Shown here piece by piece: positions 40,800 to 49,825 of a stretch of 64,000 nt of DNA. A program made the translations under genes and the position numbers. Within the stretch, counting starts at the first letter, position 1. Every line of letters starts with the position of its first letter. The notes below the pieces were generated by a model. It made no database searches and was not told where the DNA came from. It worked only from the letters and a program-made list of their open reading frames with translations. The DNA is from Alteribacillus persepolensis (lineage in GTDB: Bacteria > Bacillota > Bacilli > Bacillales > Marinococcaceae). Where the stretch lies: positions 1 to 64,000 of the forward strand of contig NZ_FNDK01000003.1 in assembly GCF_900099605.1 (NCBI RefSeq), written 5' to 3'.

Positions 40800-42059
40800 A
40801 TGATTTTAACAAATGCAAAGCTCTACGGCCAAGAAGGCAGCTGGAGTATTGAGGTTCAAGGAGAATATATAAAAGCGATAACACCGGCCGAAAGAACCGC
40901 TGAGACAAGTGATGAAACTGTTATCGATCTGCATGGAAACATGGTGCTGCCTCCATATGTAGAGCCGCACATTCATTTAGACTATGCTCTTACAGCAGGC
41001 ACTCCCCGATGGAATCAATCCGGTTCTGTTTTTGAGGGGATTGAAATTTGGTCGGAGCGGAAACAAATCATGAACGAATCAAAAGCTGATATCAAAAACC
41101 GAGCTTTACAAGCAATAAAGATGCAATTGAAACATGGTGTGCAGCATGTGCGTACCCACGTGGATGTAAGCGACCCGACACTAAAAGGACTGGAAGCCTT
41201 GCTGGAAGTGAAAGAGGAAATCAAACCGTGGATGGATCTGCAGATTACAGCGCTTCCTCAAGAAGGGCTCTACACGAAGTCAAACGGAGAAGAACTGCTG
41301 ATTAAAGCGCTGGAAATGGGGGCTGATGTGGTTGGCGGTATCCCTCATTATGAACTAACCCGTGAGGATGGCGTTCGTTCAGTAGTAAAGGCACTGGACC
41401 TTGCCGAACAGTACGATAAATTGGTTGATATCCATTGTGATGAGATTGATGATGATCAATCAAGGTATATCGAAGTACTGGCGGGAGAAGCATTTAAACG
41501 GGGAATGGGACATCGTGTCTCTGCAAGTCACACGACCGCCATGGCTTCGTACAGCAATGCGTATACATATAAGCTGTTCCAGACGTTAAAGAAAGCAGGC
41601 ATTCATTTTATTGCATTGCCAAAAGCTAATTTACATCTGCAGGGAAGATTTGATAATCACCCAGTCCGCCGCGGACTGACACGCGTAAAAGAGTTATGGA
41701 AGGAAGGGATCAATGTCTGCTTTGGCCTCGATTCCATTATGGATCCTTGGTATCCGCTTGGTGACGGCAATTTAATGCACGTGGTTGAAGTGGGGCTGCA
41801 TGCTTGTCATATGACAGACCATGACCATATCGTGAAATCATTGAATCTGATCACAACAAATGGAGCTAAAGCCTTGGGAATAGAAGAGAATTATGGTGTC
41901 CAAGAGGGAAAAAAGGCAAACCTTATTGTCATTGATTCTGATTCCGAATATGACGCGGTTCGAACTCAGGCACCTGTTCTCTATTCTATTCGCAGCGGCA
42001 AAGTGATGGTGGAGACAAAACCTGCAGAAACAACCATGAACGTGCAGGCGTTTTCGTAG
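40800..42059 (+). CDS. cytosine deaminase-like amidohydrolase (CodA family)
   Basis: I place the start at the ATG at 40800, ten bases after AGGAG (a TTG lies six bases earlier). The 419-residue protein follows E. coli CodA closely: VEPHIHLDYALTAG (metal HxH about 59-61), QHVRTHVDVSDPTLKGLEAL, LVDIHCDEIDDDQSRYIE (His and Glu about 212-215), SASHTTAM (His about 244) and INVCFGLDSIMDPWYPLG (Asp about 312). The metal ligands are all present. However the segment that reads FGHDDVFDPW in CodA is FGLDSIMDPW here, so the residues around the substrate differ. It is a deaminase of cytosine or a related heterocycle; the precise substrate may have shifted. It is a single-gene unit between catabolic operons. 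Confidence 0.85.
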   Translation: MILTNAKLYGQEGSWSIEVQGEYIKAITPAERTAETSDETVIDLHGNMVLPPYVEPHIHLDYALTAGTPRWNQSGSVFEGIEIWSERKQIMNESKADIKNRALQAIKMQLKHGVQHVRTHVDVSDPTLKGLEALLEVKEEIKPWMDLQITALPQEGLYTKSNGEELLIKALEMGADVVGGIPHYELTREDGVRSVVKALDLAEQYDKLVDIHCDEIDDDQSRYIEVLAGEAFKRGMGHRVSASHTTAMASYSNAYTYKLFQTLKKAGIHFIALPKANLHLQGRFDNHPVRRGLTRVKELWKEGINVCFGLDSIMDPWYPLGDGNLMHVVEVGLHACHMTDHDHIVKSLNLITTNGAKALGIEENYGVQEGKKANLIVIDSDSEYDAVRTQAPVLYSIRSGKVMVETKPAETTMNVQAFS

Positions 42060-42130
42060 ATTGTCTCTTGTGTTGAAGAAGCGGTGAACTTGCGGCAGAC
42101 CCTGCTTTTTGCAGGCACATAAGATGGAAT

Positions 42131-42182
42131 AGGGCTGTCTCAAAAGGGCGTGAATCATACCCTTTGGGACGGCCTTTTTTAT
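42131..42182 (+). terminator. intrinsic terminator after the codA-like gene
   Basis: GGCTGTCTCAAAAGGG pairs with CCCTTTGGGACGGCC (G-T pairs), followed by T's. It belongs to the recurrent hairpin family. Confidence 0.75.
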
Positions 42183-42186
42183 TCAT

Positions 42187-42218
42187 AAGGTGAGAAGCAT
42201 AAAAGTTTGGCATTTTCA
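42187..42218. repeat. partial copy D of the dispersed repeat (5' end only)
   Basis: AAGCATAAAAGTTTGGCATT corresponds to AAGTATAAAAGTTTGGCGTT at the start of copies B and C. It also follows a terminator, as copy C does. Confidence 0.5.
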
Positions 42219-42288
42219 TTGTGTGACGGGAGGGGGGGCGGCACTGGCCGCAGAGATCATCTGCAGCCGCTTTTCTTGCTGCTATCCA

Positions 42289-43437
42289 TTATGATAAAAA
42301 TTTCTTTGCAATTTCTTTATAGAGATGAATACTATCTAAGTACTTATTGATTTCAACGTACTCATCAGGCTGGTGCGCGGTGGATGTTTCCCCTGGTCCT
42401 AATATGACGATGGGGAATTCTTTTTGTGCGTGTTTAAATTGCGAACCGTCTGTATAAGCTGTGATACCGCCTAGTTCTGCCGAGCCGTCTACTTTGACGA
42501 CGTCTTGTACCAGTTTCACAAAAGAATCATCATTGGATGTTTTCACAGGGGACTGGTCGTTCAATATGCGGATGTCAGCTTTCAAATCTGGATATTTCTC
42601 TTTTGCGGCTTCTATTACTTGTTGCATTTGTTCGATGATTTGATTGTGATCTTGAGAAGGAACCGTCCGCATATCGATATTGGTAAAACATTGATCAGGG
42701 ACGACATTTGTATTAGAGCCCCCTTTAATCACATCAATGCTGTAAGTTGCTCCGCCCAACAGCTCGTCTTCCTCGTATTGCCATTCCCAGTCTCCGCCTG
42801 CTATCCGATGAATGATTTCATTCATGTGAATAACGGCATTTATCCCTTTATCCGGCATCGAACCGTGAGCGGTTTTACCGTATGTGATGATTTGCGGCCA
42901 TAGCGCACCTTTATGGGCGATGTTCACTTGATTTCGAGTCGGTTCTGCGATAATTAAGGCGTCTAAGGAATCAGCATATCCTTGTTCTGTTAGCTGTCTT
43001 GCGCCAACAGCTCCTGTTTCCTCGCCAACAGTTGCAAAAAGGGTGACTGTCCCTTTTATCGGCAAGCCTTCTTCTTTCAGCGACACCATAGCTGACGCAC
43101 AGGCAGCCAGTCCGCTTTTCATGTCACAAGCACCGCGTCCATAAATCTTGCCATTCTCTTCTTCTGCTCCAAAAGGGTCATGTTCCCATTCATTTTCTCC
43201 AATCGGAACGACATCCATATGGCCCGTTAATCCGAGTACAGGCCCATCTTGTTCCCCTGTGACACGAGCAATCAAATTGGCCCGGTTGTCGTCGTATTCA
43301 ATAAGTTCTGTCTCGATGCCATATTCATCGAAAAGAGATTTTAATTTTTTAGCGACAGCTGTTTCATTTCCCGGAGGGTTTACACTTTTTATCTGAATGA
43401 TGTCTTTTAAAAAAGATACAGCCTGTTCTTGATCCAT
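42289..43437 (-). CDS. M20 family deacylase (ArgE/DapE-like)
   Basis: The start is the ATG at 43437 behind GAGAGGTGAC; the frame runs on to 43536 without a signal. The 382-residue metallo-hydrolase shows LGLTGHMDVVP (His and Asp, about 65-68), YGRGACDMKSGLA (Asp about 98), VGEETGAVG (catalytic and ligand Glu about 133-134), DALIIAEPT (about 157) and GPGETSTAHQPDEYVE (His about 356). This is the two-zinc set of the ArgE/DapE/ACY1 family that removes acyl groups from amino acids or succinyl-diaminopimelate. Beside a catabolic cluster it may release an acid from an N-acyl conjugate; the substrate is not known. Confidence 0.85.
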   Translation of the reverse strand: MDQEQAVSFLKDIIQIKSVNPPGNETAVAKKLKSLFDEYGIETELIEYDDNRANLIARVTGEQDGPVLGLTGHMDVVPIGENEWEHDPFGAEEENGKIYGRGACDMKSGLAACASAMVSLKEEGLPIKGTVTLFATVGEETGAVGARQLTEQGYADSLDALIIAEPTRNQVNIAHKGALWPQIITYGKTAHGSMPDKGINAVIHMNEIIHRIAGGDWEWQYEEDELLGGATYSIDVIKGGSNTNVVPDQCFTNIDMRTVPSQDHNQIIEQMQQVIEAAKEKYPDLKADIRILNDQSPVKTSNDDSFVKLVQDVVKVDGSAELGGITAYTDGSQFKHAQKEFPIVILGPGETSTAHQPDEYVEINKYLDSIHLYKEIAKKFLS

Positions 43438-43624
43438 ATTGTCACCTCTCGTTCTAATGTTAGTGTGCCCCCTGTATTCCATGTTAACCGGTGAATGAAT
43501 TCCTATCCAAATAAGTGAATTGTTATAAAACATCATATCAACGTCAAAAGGTGAACAGGCGATTGTCAGAATGCTGTTTATTCTGTTATAGAGTGGAAGC
43601 CGTTACTAGTGAAGCACCGTAATG

Positions 43625-45502
43625 CTAAAGCTGCAAGTGGTTCTCTTTCATGCGTCTCCATAATGTTGTACGGCTGATGCCAAGAAGTTTAGCTGCTTGT
43701 TCTTTATTGCCATTTGCCTTATGTAACGCTTGTTTAATTTGTTCAGATTCAGACAAGCGTTGTTGTTCATATTCCTCAAAAGGTGATAATGCATGACTTG
43801 GAAAGAGAGAATGATACAGCGTTCGTTGAACCGTTTCGCTCGTTAACGTCTCACCTTTACAGAGCACTTCAAAACGTTTGGCGACATTCTCCAGCTCACG
43901 AATGTTCCCGGGCCAATGATATTGCAAAAGCAAATCAAGATCGAGAGAATGAAGGGCTTTGTTGTTCCTTATAAAAAATTGAAACAACTCGACAATGTCG
44001 TGTTCCCGCTCACGTAAAGGAGGGATATAGAGTGGAAGGACGCTGATTCGAAAATACAAATCCTCACGAAAACGGCCTTCCTTAATACAATCAAGCAGGT
44101 TTTTATTAGAAGCGGTAATAATTCGGACATCGACCGGAATAATTTGATTGCCGCCGACTCTCACAATTTCCTCTTCTTGTAACACACGCAGCAGTCTTGA
44201 CTGCAGGTGCAGCGGCAGCTCGCTAATTTCATCCAAAAAAATCGTCCCTTGATGAGCAAGTTCAAAAAGACCGGTTTTCCCGCCTTTGCGAGCACCGGTA
44301 AAGGAACCTTCTTCATAACCAAATAGTTCGCTGTCGATTAAATTTTCTGGAAGAGCGGCACAGTTAACCGCAACAAATGGCTGATTTTTGCGGGGGCTTG
44401 CGTTATGAATGCTTTGAGCAAACAGTTCTTTCCCTGTACCGGATTCGCCGTGAATTAAAATAGATGAATCTTCGCTGCTGAATTTTCGTGCCTGCTGTTT
44501 AGTGTCTTGAACAGCGGCGCTGGAGCCAATGATGTCGTCAAAATGGTAATTGGCCGTCATCGGCCGTTTCGTTATATTTTTCCGTATTTTCTGCTCGGCT
44601 TTTTGAATGCTTGTCGCTGTATTGATAGATAACAAGTATCCCATCAGTTCCCCGTTTAAGTCGATAGGGGCCATATCGGCAATGAAACGGGTGGTGTGAT
44701 GTTCGAAGATAATATGAAACTGGCCTGTGCCGCTTTCAGACGGCAGCTGTTTTTCTTGTAAAGATGGAACAAGATCATACAGGTGTTTTCCAACAACGTG
44801 CTGACTCTTTATACCAAGCAGCTGTTCTGTCATTTTATTAATAACCCGGACAGTTAAATCAGAATCGGTAGAAATAATGCCGCTTCGATTAATATCTAAT
44901 ATCGTTTTGAACAGTGTCATTTTTTCTAATTCGCTTCGGTAGGCTCTTAAAATGTTCATAGCGTCATTGAAAGCAGCTGATATCGCTCGTGGCGAATAAT
45001 AAAATATGCTATCCAATCCGAAGTCCTTCGCATTCTCACAAACCCAGCTTCCTCCTGCAACAAACGTGACGCCTTCTTCCTTCAATTCTTTGAAAATCTG
45101 ATAGGCTTCTTCTTTCGTGTTAAAAGCAATTTGCCGGATACGTACATGAAGCAAGTATGACATTTTATAGATTTCATTAATGTTGTCTCCGTAGTTCATA
45201 ACAACAATATCTTTAGAACCTGTTCTCTCTGCTACTTTCAACAAATCATACGTTGTAACCCTGACCGGAATAATAAAGTTGGAAATGCGTTTTTTCAGGT
45301 AACGTGCGAGGTGAACGCCGCTGATAATTACGGCTCCTGGTTCAAAAAGAGACTGCAGTTTTTCGATAGAAGAGTCATTTTCTAAAAGTTCAAGCGGCAG
45401 TTCTTTAATTTGGTAGTCCAGCCAAGGTGGCAGCGTTTTTAGATTTTCTCGAGCTAAGTCCGAAAATTGCGGAAATCCAACGATATAAATTTTAGGATGC
45501 AT
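43625..45502 (-). CDS. sigma-54-dependent activator (PrpR_N-PAS-AAA+-Fis)
   Basis: The 625-residue protein has an N-terminal PrpR_N sensory domain (about 1-195, a periplasmic-binding-like fold used to sense small ligands inside the cell) and a PAS domain (about 205-300; DINRSGIISTDSDLTVRVIN). The AAA+ domain (about 325-555) has Walker A GESGTGKELFA, the sigma-54 contact loop GSFTGARKGG, Walker B GTIFLDEISEL and the Arg finger region FREDLYFRI. A Fis-type helix-turn-helix follows (about 585-620; NKEQAAKLLGISRTTLWRR). It would activate RpoN promoters; three lie in this window. It is divergent from the aromatic operon and shares the 45503-45703 control region. Confidence 0.92.
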   Translation of the reverse strand: MHPKIYIVGFPQFSDLARENLKTLPPWLDYQIKELPLELLENDSSIEKLQSLFEPGAVIISGVHLARYLKKRISNFIIPVRVTTYDLLKVAERTGSKDIVVMNYGDNINEIYKMSYLLHVRIRQIAFNTKEEAYQIFKELKEEGVTFVAGGSWVCENAKDFGLDSIFYYSPRAISAAFNDAMNILRAYRSELEKMTLFKTILDINRSGIISTDSDLTVRVINKMTEQLLGIKSQHVVGKHLYDLVPSLQEKQLPSESGTGQFHIIFEHHTTRFIADMAPIDLNGELMGYLLSINTATSIQKAEQKIRKNITKRPMTANYHFDDIIGSSAAVQDTKQQARKFSSEDSSILIHGESGTGKELFAQSIHNASPRKNQPFVAVNCAALPENLIDSELFGYEEGSFTGARKGGKTGLFELAHQGTIFLDEISELPLHLQSRLLRVLQEEEIVRVGGNQIIPVDVRIITASNKNLLDCIKEGRFREDLYFRISVLPLYIPPLREREHDIVELFQFFIRNNKALHSLDLDLLLQYHWPGNIRELENVAKRFEVLCKGETLTSETVQRTLYHSLFPSHALSPFEEYEQQRLSESEQIKQALHKANGNKEQAAKLLGISRTTLWRRMKENHLQL

Positions 45503-45561
45503 AGTCCTGTCTCCTTCAACAAATGAAAGTTATTTCTATTATACAACTATACTGAATTTTT

Positions 45562-45589
45562 TGAAACGTATGAAACATGATACGTTTCA
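45562..45589 (+). promoter_or_regulatory. activator-binding inverted repeat (UAS)
   Basis: TGAAACGTAT (45562-45571) is exactly inverted at 45580-45589 across eight bases, with a further GAAACA in the spacer and AAGAAACAG to the right. It ends 62 bases before the sigma-54 promoter and is close to the activator start, so autoregulation is possible. Confidence 0.7.
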
Positions 45590-45651
45590 CAAGAAACAGC
45601 AGATAAAACATAAAAAAATCGTGAATCTGCTGCAGTGGGGGGTTTTACAGG

Positions 45652-45668
45652 TTGGCATGGAATTTGCT
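45652..45668 (+). promoter_or_regulatory. sigma-54 promoter of the aromatic operon
   Basis: TTGGCATGGAATTTGCT matches the RpoN consensus except for T in place of C at one position; GG and GC are 10 bases apart. Confidence 0.85.
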
Positions 45669-45703
45669 TTTATTATAAGTAACCTTAAAAAAAGGAGGGA
45701 GAG

Positions 45704-46891
45704 ATGATGCAGCCGTTAGAAGGCGTTAGAGTGTTAGACTTATCACACGTTTTAGCTGGCCCATACTGCACCATGGTACTTGGTGACATGGGGGCTGAAG
45801 TGATTAAAGTGGAGCAATATCCAGAAGGTGACCTCATTCGGCAAATGGCTCCATTTCAAAGCGGAATGAGTTACGGATTTTCTGTGATAAATCGCAACAA
45901 ACAAGGAATCAGGCTGGATTTAACGACAGAAGAGGGGCAGGAAGTGTTTTACCGGCTCGCTAAAACAGCGGATGTGATTGTAGAAAATTACCGGCCCGGT
46001 GTTACCAAAAAGCTCGGAATTGACTATGAAACGATAAAAGAGAAAAATCCAGATATTATCTACTGTTCGATTTCAGGGTTTGGCCAAACAGGTCCGTACA
46101 AGCATAAAGCAGGGCTTGATATTATGGCACAGGGAATGTCAGGTATTATGAGTATGACAGGAGAGTCAAATGGCCGTCCTGTAAAAGTAGGAGTGCCTGT
46201 ACATGATATTGGAGCTGGGATAACGGCGTTGTATCATATTTTATTTGCCTACATTTACAAACTAAAGCATCACGAAGGACAGTATATCGATGTTTCTTTA
46301 GTTGATTCAGCCCTGGCATGGACAGTGTGGGAGGCAGCCGCTTATTTTGGAAAAGGTGAAATTCCTGTTCCAAGTGGGTCAAGACATCGGCGGATTGCTC
46401 CATATCAAGCTTATAAAACGCAGTCAGGGTTTATTTTGTTAGGCATTGTGAATGAACGGATGTGGGAACGTTTTTGTCACCATGTTGTAGAAAGGCCGCA
46501 ATGGCAAAACGATCCAAGGTTTGCTACAGGAAATGACCGTATTGAAAATGTGGAGGAACTAGAAAAAGAAATAGAAGCTGTTTTAACAACACAGCCTTCC
46601 GATGTGTGGCTGAAACGTTTAGAAAAACAAGGTGTTCCATGCGGACCGATTTTAAATTATGAAGAAACCTTGCACAATGAGCAGACACAGCACCGGGAAA
46701 TGGTAATCGATTATGATCATCCTGAAGTGGGCTTGATGAAAACATTAGGGTTTCCCGCAAAGATGTCCAAATCCCCTGCTGAATTTCGCCTTCCAGCCCC
46801 TATGCTTGGCCAGCACACTGATCATATACTAGAAGAGCTGGATTATTCCAAAGCCGAGATAGAAAGGTTGAAACACAAAGCGATTGTATAA
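45704..46891 (+). CDS. CaiB/BaiF family (class III) CoA-transferase
   Basis: The 395-residue protein shows the family start VRVLDLSHVLAGPYCTMVLGD, split here for length as VRVLDLSHVLAGPYCT and MVLGDMGAEVIKVE, then VIVENYRPGVTKKLGIDY, the catalytic Asp in HKAGLDIMAQGMSGIM (about residue 140), and DVSLVDSALAW. It transfers CoA between a donor acyl-CoA and a free acid without ATP. As the first gene of the operon it may activate the imported acid. GGAGGG precedes the ATG. Confidence 0.9.
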   Translation: MMQPLEGVRVLDLSHVLAGPYCTMVLGDMGAEVIKVEQYPEGDLIRQMAPFQSGMSYGFSVINRNKQGIRLDLTTEEGQEVFYRLAKTADVIVENYRPGVTKKLGIDYETIKEKNPDIIYCSISGFGQTGPYKHKAGLDIMAQGMSGIMSMTGESNGRPVKVGVPVHDIGAGITALYHILFAYIYKLKHHEGQYIDVSLVDSALAWTVWEAAAYFGKGEIPVPSGSRHRRIAPYQAYKTQSGFILLGIVNERMWERFCHHVVERPQWQNDPRFATGNDRIENVEELEKEIEAVLTTQPSDVWLKRLEKQGVPCGPILNYEETLHNEQTQHREMVIDYDHPEVGLMKTLGFPAKMSKSPAEFRLPAPMLGQHTDHILEELDYSKAEIERLKHKAIV

Positions 46892-46924
46892 GCAGACAAC
46901 AGGCTGCAGGGGGAGGAAGTAAAT

Positions 46925-47710
46925 ATGGAAAAGAACGATTTATTCGTAAAAAAAGAAGCAGGTGTTGCCACTCTTTTTATTAACCGGCCGGAGAAAAAGA
47001 ATGCATTTCACTACGATATGTGGCGTGCTTTCCCCCGTCTTCTTCACGAGATAGAAAACGATACAGAGGTGCAGGCGCTCGTTATACGAGGAGTAGATGA
47101 CTCGGTATTTATTGCTGGTGCTGACGTTGGGGAGTTTCAAACAGTACGGGCAACAGAAGAAGGGGAAGCTGAATATAATCGGGCAGTGGAAGAAGCCGAA
47201 GCTGCTCTTATGAAATTTTCAAAACCATCGATAGCAGCGATACAACGCCATTGTATCGGGGGAGGGTGTATTATCGCTTTAGCTGCGGATATGCGGTTCA
47301 GTGCTCACAATGGTTTGTTTGGCATTACACCAGCTAAACTGGGAATTATTTATATGTATTCGAGCACAAAGAATTTAGCTGATATCGTCGGACCATCACG
47401 AGCTAAAGATCTGCTGTTTTCCGGGCGTATTGTTGGGGCGCAGGAAGCGTATCAGATCGGATTAGTTGATCATCTTTATGCAGACGAGGAAATCATTGAA
47501 AAAACATACGAATACGCAAAAATGCTGACAAAACGTTCGCAGCGCACGGTAAAAGGAGCAAAACAAGCCATAGATGAATGGTCGCGCGGGTACCGGGAGC
47601 CTTCTGGTGCACTAAAACAAATGATAGACAGCTCTTACAGCTCGGAAGATTACAAAGAAGGAGTGCGGGCATTTTTAGAAAAACGTTCGCCAAATTTCAC
47701 AGAAAATTGA
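46925..47710 (+). CDS. enoyl-CoA hydratase/isomerase family protein
   Basis: The 261-residue crotonase-fold protein has the oxyanion segments SVFIAGADVGEFQ (about 58-70) and HCIGGGCIIALAADMRF (about 103-119). Acidic residues at the catalytic positions are less typical (GLFGITPAKLGIIYMYS has no Glu at the usual place), so hydratase, isomerase or hydrolase chemistry are all possible. It follows the CoA-transferase by 33 bases and should act on the resulting CoA thioester. Confidence 0.85.
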   Translation: MEKNDLFVKKEAGVATLFINRPEKKNAFHYDMWRAFPRLLHEIENDTEVQALVIRGVDDSVFIAGADVGEFQTVRATEEGEAEYNRAVEEAEAALMKFSKPSIAAIQRHCIGGGCIIALAADMRFSAHNGLFGITPAKLGIIYMYSSTKNLADIVGPSRAKDLLFSGRIVGAQEAYQIGLVDHLYADEEIIEKTYEYAKMLTKRSQRTVKGAKQAIDEWSRGYREPSGALKQMIDSSYSSEDYKEGVRAFLEKRSPNFTEN

Positions 47711-47794
47711 TATTTTTTAAACAAATATTGCAGGTTTATAGAAAATAATGCTGAATAATAAAAAATAAGACACGTTTATGATGAAAGGAGTCAA

Positions 47795-48784
47795 ATGTAT
47801 ATGATTATTGATATACATGGTCATACGGTTGCGCCGCCTGAAGTGTATCAATTTCAAGGAAGGCTGTTAGGGAGCCGTGGAAATCCGTTTGATAAATTTC
47901 CAGAGTTAAACGATGAAGCGATAAATAATCAGCTGTTAAAACATATTGAGCTTTTAAATAAAGTCGGTACCGATATGCAGTTCATTTCACCTCGTCCGTA
48001 TCTGGCGATGCACTCGATTAAGCCCGAACGAGTTTCGCATTTGTGGACCGAATTTGTTAATAACGTTATTGCACGCCAGGTCGAGCTGCAGCCGGGCTAT
48101 TTTCGGGGAGTTGCAGGACTTCCACAACACCCTGGAGCGGACATACGAGACTGCATTCCGGAATTAAAACGATGTGTGGAAGAGTTAGGCTTTGTCGGCG
48201 TCCAGTTAAACCCTGACCCAATGGAAGGAGGAGCACCTGACCCGCCCGGGCTTGGGGATGAATATTGGTATCCGCTTTACGAAGAGATTGAGAAGCTGGA
48301 TGTTCCTATTTTAATTCATTCCGCTTCGTGCTGTTCACCTAGAGAATCTTACACATTGCATTTTATTAATGAAGAAAGCATCGCTATTATGTCTCTTTTA
48401 GAATCTGATGTGTTCGAACATTTTCCAAACTTAAAGTTTGTTGTTTCCCACACAGGGGGAGCTATACCATTTCACATGGGACGCTTTCGAGCGTGGCGGC
48501 TGCGTTCGAATAAACCTGACTTTGATGAAAGTGTTAAACAGCTGTACTTTGATACAGTGAACTACTCCAAAGAAGCACTAGAACTCGCATTTAAAGTGAT
48601 TGGCAGCGATAACTTGTTATTTGGCACCGAAAACCCAGGCACGGGTTCTGTGATGAATCCAGAAACGGGACATACGTTTGATGATTTAAAGCCGGTGATT
48701 GAAAGCATCGAGTTTTTAACTGAAGAAGATAAGATGAAAGTTTTTGAGGGAAATGCAAAAAAATTATATAACTTAAATATTTAA
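47795..48784 (+). CDS. LigJ-type 4-oxalomesaconate hydratase (amidohydrolase family)
   Basis: AAAGGAG precedes the ATG at 47795 (a second ATG is six bases on). The 329-residue protein resembles LigJ of the protocatechuate 4,5-cleavage and gallate pathways in order and spacing of motifs: MIIDIHGHTVAPPEV (HxH about 8-10), TDMQFISPRPYLAMHSIK, GVQLNPDPMEGGAPDPPGLGD (about 140), ILIHSASCC (His about 178), VVSHTGGAIPFHMGRFR (about 223) and LLFGTENPGTG (Glu about 281). LigJ adds water to 4-oxalomesaconate to give 4-carboxy-4-hydroxy-2-oxoadipate, the aldolase substrate. The dioxygenase and RraA-type aldolase in the same operon support this. Confidence 0.82.
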   Translation: MYMIIDIHGHTVAPPEVYQFQGRLLGSRGNPFDKFPELNDEAINNQLLKHIELLNKVGTDMQFISPRPYLAMHSIKPERVSHLWTEFVNNVIARQVELQPGYFRGVAGLPQHPGADIRDCIPELKRCVEELGFVGVQLNPDPMEGGAPDPPGLGDEYWYPLYEEIEKLDVPILIHSASCCSPRESYTLHFINEESIAIMSLLESDVFEHFPNLKFVVSHTGGAIPFHMGRFRAWRLRSNKPDFDESVKQLYFDTVNYSKEALELAFKVIGSDNLLFGTENPGTGSVMNPETGHTFDDLKPVIESIEFLTEEDKMKVFEGNAKKLYNLNI

Positions 48785-48816
48785 AAAATTTTAAATTATG
48801 GAACGGAGGCGGTTTT

Positions 48817-49779
48817 ATGGCGAAAATTGTTTTAGGAATGGGGGCATCCCACAGTCCGCAGTTGAGCACGCCTGTTGATGTGTGGAAGCTGCATGCAGAA
48901 CGAGATAAATACAATCCTGACATTGATTATGAACGTTTGGCGGCTAATGCTCCAGACTGGTTAGAGAGTCACTTAACACCAGAAGTATGGCAGAGAAAAT
49001 ATGATGACTGTGAAGCTTCGATAAAAAAGCTTAGTGATACATTGGAAGCAGTGTCTCCAGATGTACTTGTTGTCATGGGAGACGATCAAAAAGAATTATT
49101 TTTACGGGACAATATGCCGGCATTTTCCGTCTTCTGGGGAGATGAAATTTATGACCTGCCTCATGATAAAGAGGTTCTGCCAGAGTCGATTCGTCCAGCT
49201 TATTGGGCAAGGCATGGTGAGGAACCAGAAGCATATCCGACAGAAAGCGAGCTTGGCAAACATATTATCGAAACATTGATGGAAGAAAATTTTGATGTTT
49301 CTCAATTCAGTGAACAACCCGAGGGACGTTCAATTGGGCATGCTCATACTTTTGTACGCCGCAGGCTGCAAAAAGATAAACCTCCAACAAAAATGGTTCC
49401 GGTTATGATCAATACCTTCTTTGCTCCGAATGTTCCGAGTCCAAAGCGCTGTTATGATTTCGGAAAAGCGGTTCGAAAAGCAATTGAATCATGGGACAGT
49501 GATCAAACGGTAGCTGTTATTGCTTCCGGCGGGTTAACCCACTTTGAAATAGATGAAGAACTGGATCAGCGCATTTTACAAGGCATTAAAACAAAGGATG
49601 AAGAAGCACTGACCTCGATACCAAAAGAGAGATTTGTTTCTGGAACGTCTGAAATTTTAAATTGGATTGCTGCAGCAGGAGCACTCGAACATTTAGATAT
49701 GGAATTGGTGGATTATATTCCTACATACCGTTCCATGGCAGGAACAGGATGTGGGATGGGATTTGTTTACTGGCAGTAA
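48817..49779 (+). CDS. class III extradiol ring-cleavage dioxygenase (LigB family)
   Basis: The 320-residue protein is a LigB-type catalytic subunit. Iron ligands are probably His in LGMGASHSPQLS (about 12) and His in the SPDVLVVMGDDQKE region neighbourhood; the catalytic His is likely in RSIGHAHTFVRRR (about 174-176), with GGLTHFEIDEEL (His about 246, Glu about 248) later. No LigA-like small subunit gene is adjacent. It opens a catechol-type ring next to the diol with O2. Followed by a LigJ-type hydratase and an RraA aldolase without LigC or LigI genes, it best fits a gallate or 3-O-methylgallate-type route, where oxalomesaconate forms directly. The aromatic substrate is inferred only. Confidence 0.83.
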   Translation: MAKIVLGMGASHSPQLSTPVDVWKLHAERDKYNPDIDYERLAANAPDWLESHLTPEVWQRKYDDCEASIKKLSDTLEAVSPDVLVVMGDDQKELFLRDNMPAFSVFWGDEIYDLPHDKEVLPESIRPAYWARHGEEPEAYPTESELGKHIIETLMEENFDVSQFSEQPEGRSIGHAHTFVRRRLQKDKPPTKMVPVMINTFFAPNVPSPKRCYDFGKAVRKAIESWDSDQTVAVIASGGLTHFEIDEELDQRILQGIKTKDEEALTSIPKERFVSGTSEILNWIAAAGALEHLDMELVDYIPTYRSMAGTGCGMGFVYWQ

Positions 49780-49825
49780 CAACAAATGCAGATGATAAAT
49801 GATAGTGATGAGGGAGGAGATTATT

